NCBI GenBank assembly: GCA_903927685.1
Contig: CAIYOB010001298.1
Coordinates: 1-6,597 of the forward strand
DNA length: 6,597 nucleotides
DNA from: an uncultured Planctomycetaceae bacterium
GTDB taxonomy: Bacteria; Planctomycetota; Planctomycetia; Pirellulales; Pirellulaceae
Reading direction: 5' to 3'
In this document: piece by piece, positions 6,551-6,597 of the stretch
Layout of the letters: each line of letters starts with the position of its first letter
How positions within the stretch are numbered: position 1 is the first letter of the stretch
The notes under the pieces: generated by a model
Database searches by the model: none
Seen by the model: the letters and a program-made list of their open reading frames with translations, nothing else
What the model was told of the DNA's origin: nothing
Made by a program: the position numbers and the translations under genes

Positions 6551-6597
6551 TGCGTTGTCCAAGCTGAGAATTGGGGTTGGGTGGCTGGGGTCGAGCC
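6551..6597. other. Non-coding 3' edge, with G-rich tract cut by the window end
   Basis: No gene begins in these 47 bases. From 6573 the sequence is G-rich on the + strand, ending in GGCT (6583-6586), GGGGTCG and AGCC (6594-6597), which can pair as a 4-bp stem with a 7-nt loop. It could be the left arm of a larger intergenic hairpin continuing beyond the window, or a terminator for the folP transcript; neither can be decided here. Confidence 0.3.

Noticed and set aside
6573..6590. Possible G-quadruplex
   Set aside because: Only three runs of three or more G are present (GGGG, GGG, GGGG), so the canonical four-tract motif is not met within the window.

Overview
The window reads as an ordinary stretch of a GC-rich, free-living bacterial chromosome, most likely from a planctomycete (Planctomycetota). 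The lineage call is an inference. It rests on high GC throughout, a Tat-type exported GH116-like glycoside hydrolase, a Cys/Asn-rich parallel beta-helix protein of a type common in that phylum, and a small membrane protein opening with an NPYxSP motif seen often in planctomycete membrane proteins. There are no rRNA genes, tRNAs, CRISPR arrays, insertion sequences, integrases or phage genes.

Layout: all five genes lie on the + strand. (1) 3-1253 is the 3' part of a right-handed parallel beta-helix protein that runs off the left edge. (2) After an 82-bp gap holding one short GC hairpin comes 1336-2343, a protein with three predicted membrane helices followed by an endonuclease/exonuclease/phosphatase (EEP) domain. 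(3) After a 96-bp gap with a weak promoter-like pair, a small hairpin and a strong Shine-Dalgarno comes 2440-5094, a GH116/DUF608-type glycoside hydrolase with a twin-arginine signal. (4) 5113-6018 is dihydropteroate synthase (folP), 18 bp after the hydrolase stop. (5) 6011-6550 is a small four-helix membrane protein whose start overlaps the folP stop by 8 bp. The final 47 bp are non-coding. No stretch over 100 bp lacks a gene.

How the genes may work together: genes 3-5 are tightly packed and could be one transcript, with likely translational coupling between folP and the membrane gene. FolP is a housekeeping folate enzyme and has no evident functional link to the hydrolase. The beta-helix protein and the GH116 protein could both act on polysaccharide outside the cytoplasm, but an EEP gene lies between them and the link is only contextual. 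I do not see an undescribed multi-gene system. The points worth a second look are at residue level: a Cys-to-Asn ladder in the beta-helix, an Arg where EEP enzymes usually have a His, a Cys cluster beside the predicted GH116 nucleophile, and the NPYxSP membrane protein coupled to folP.
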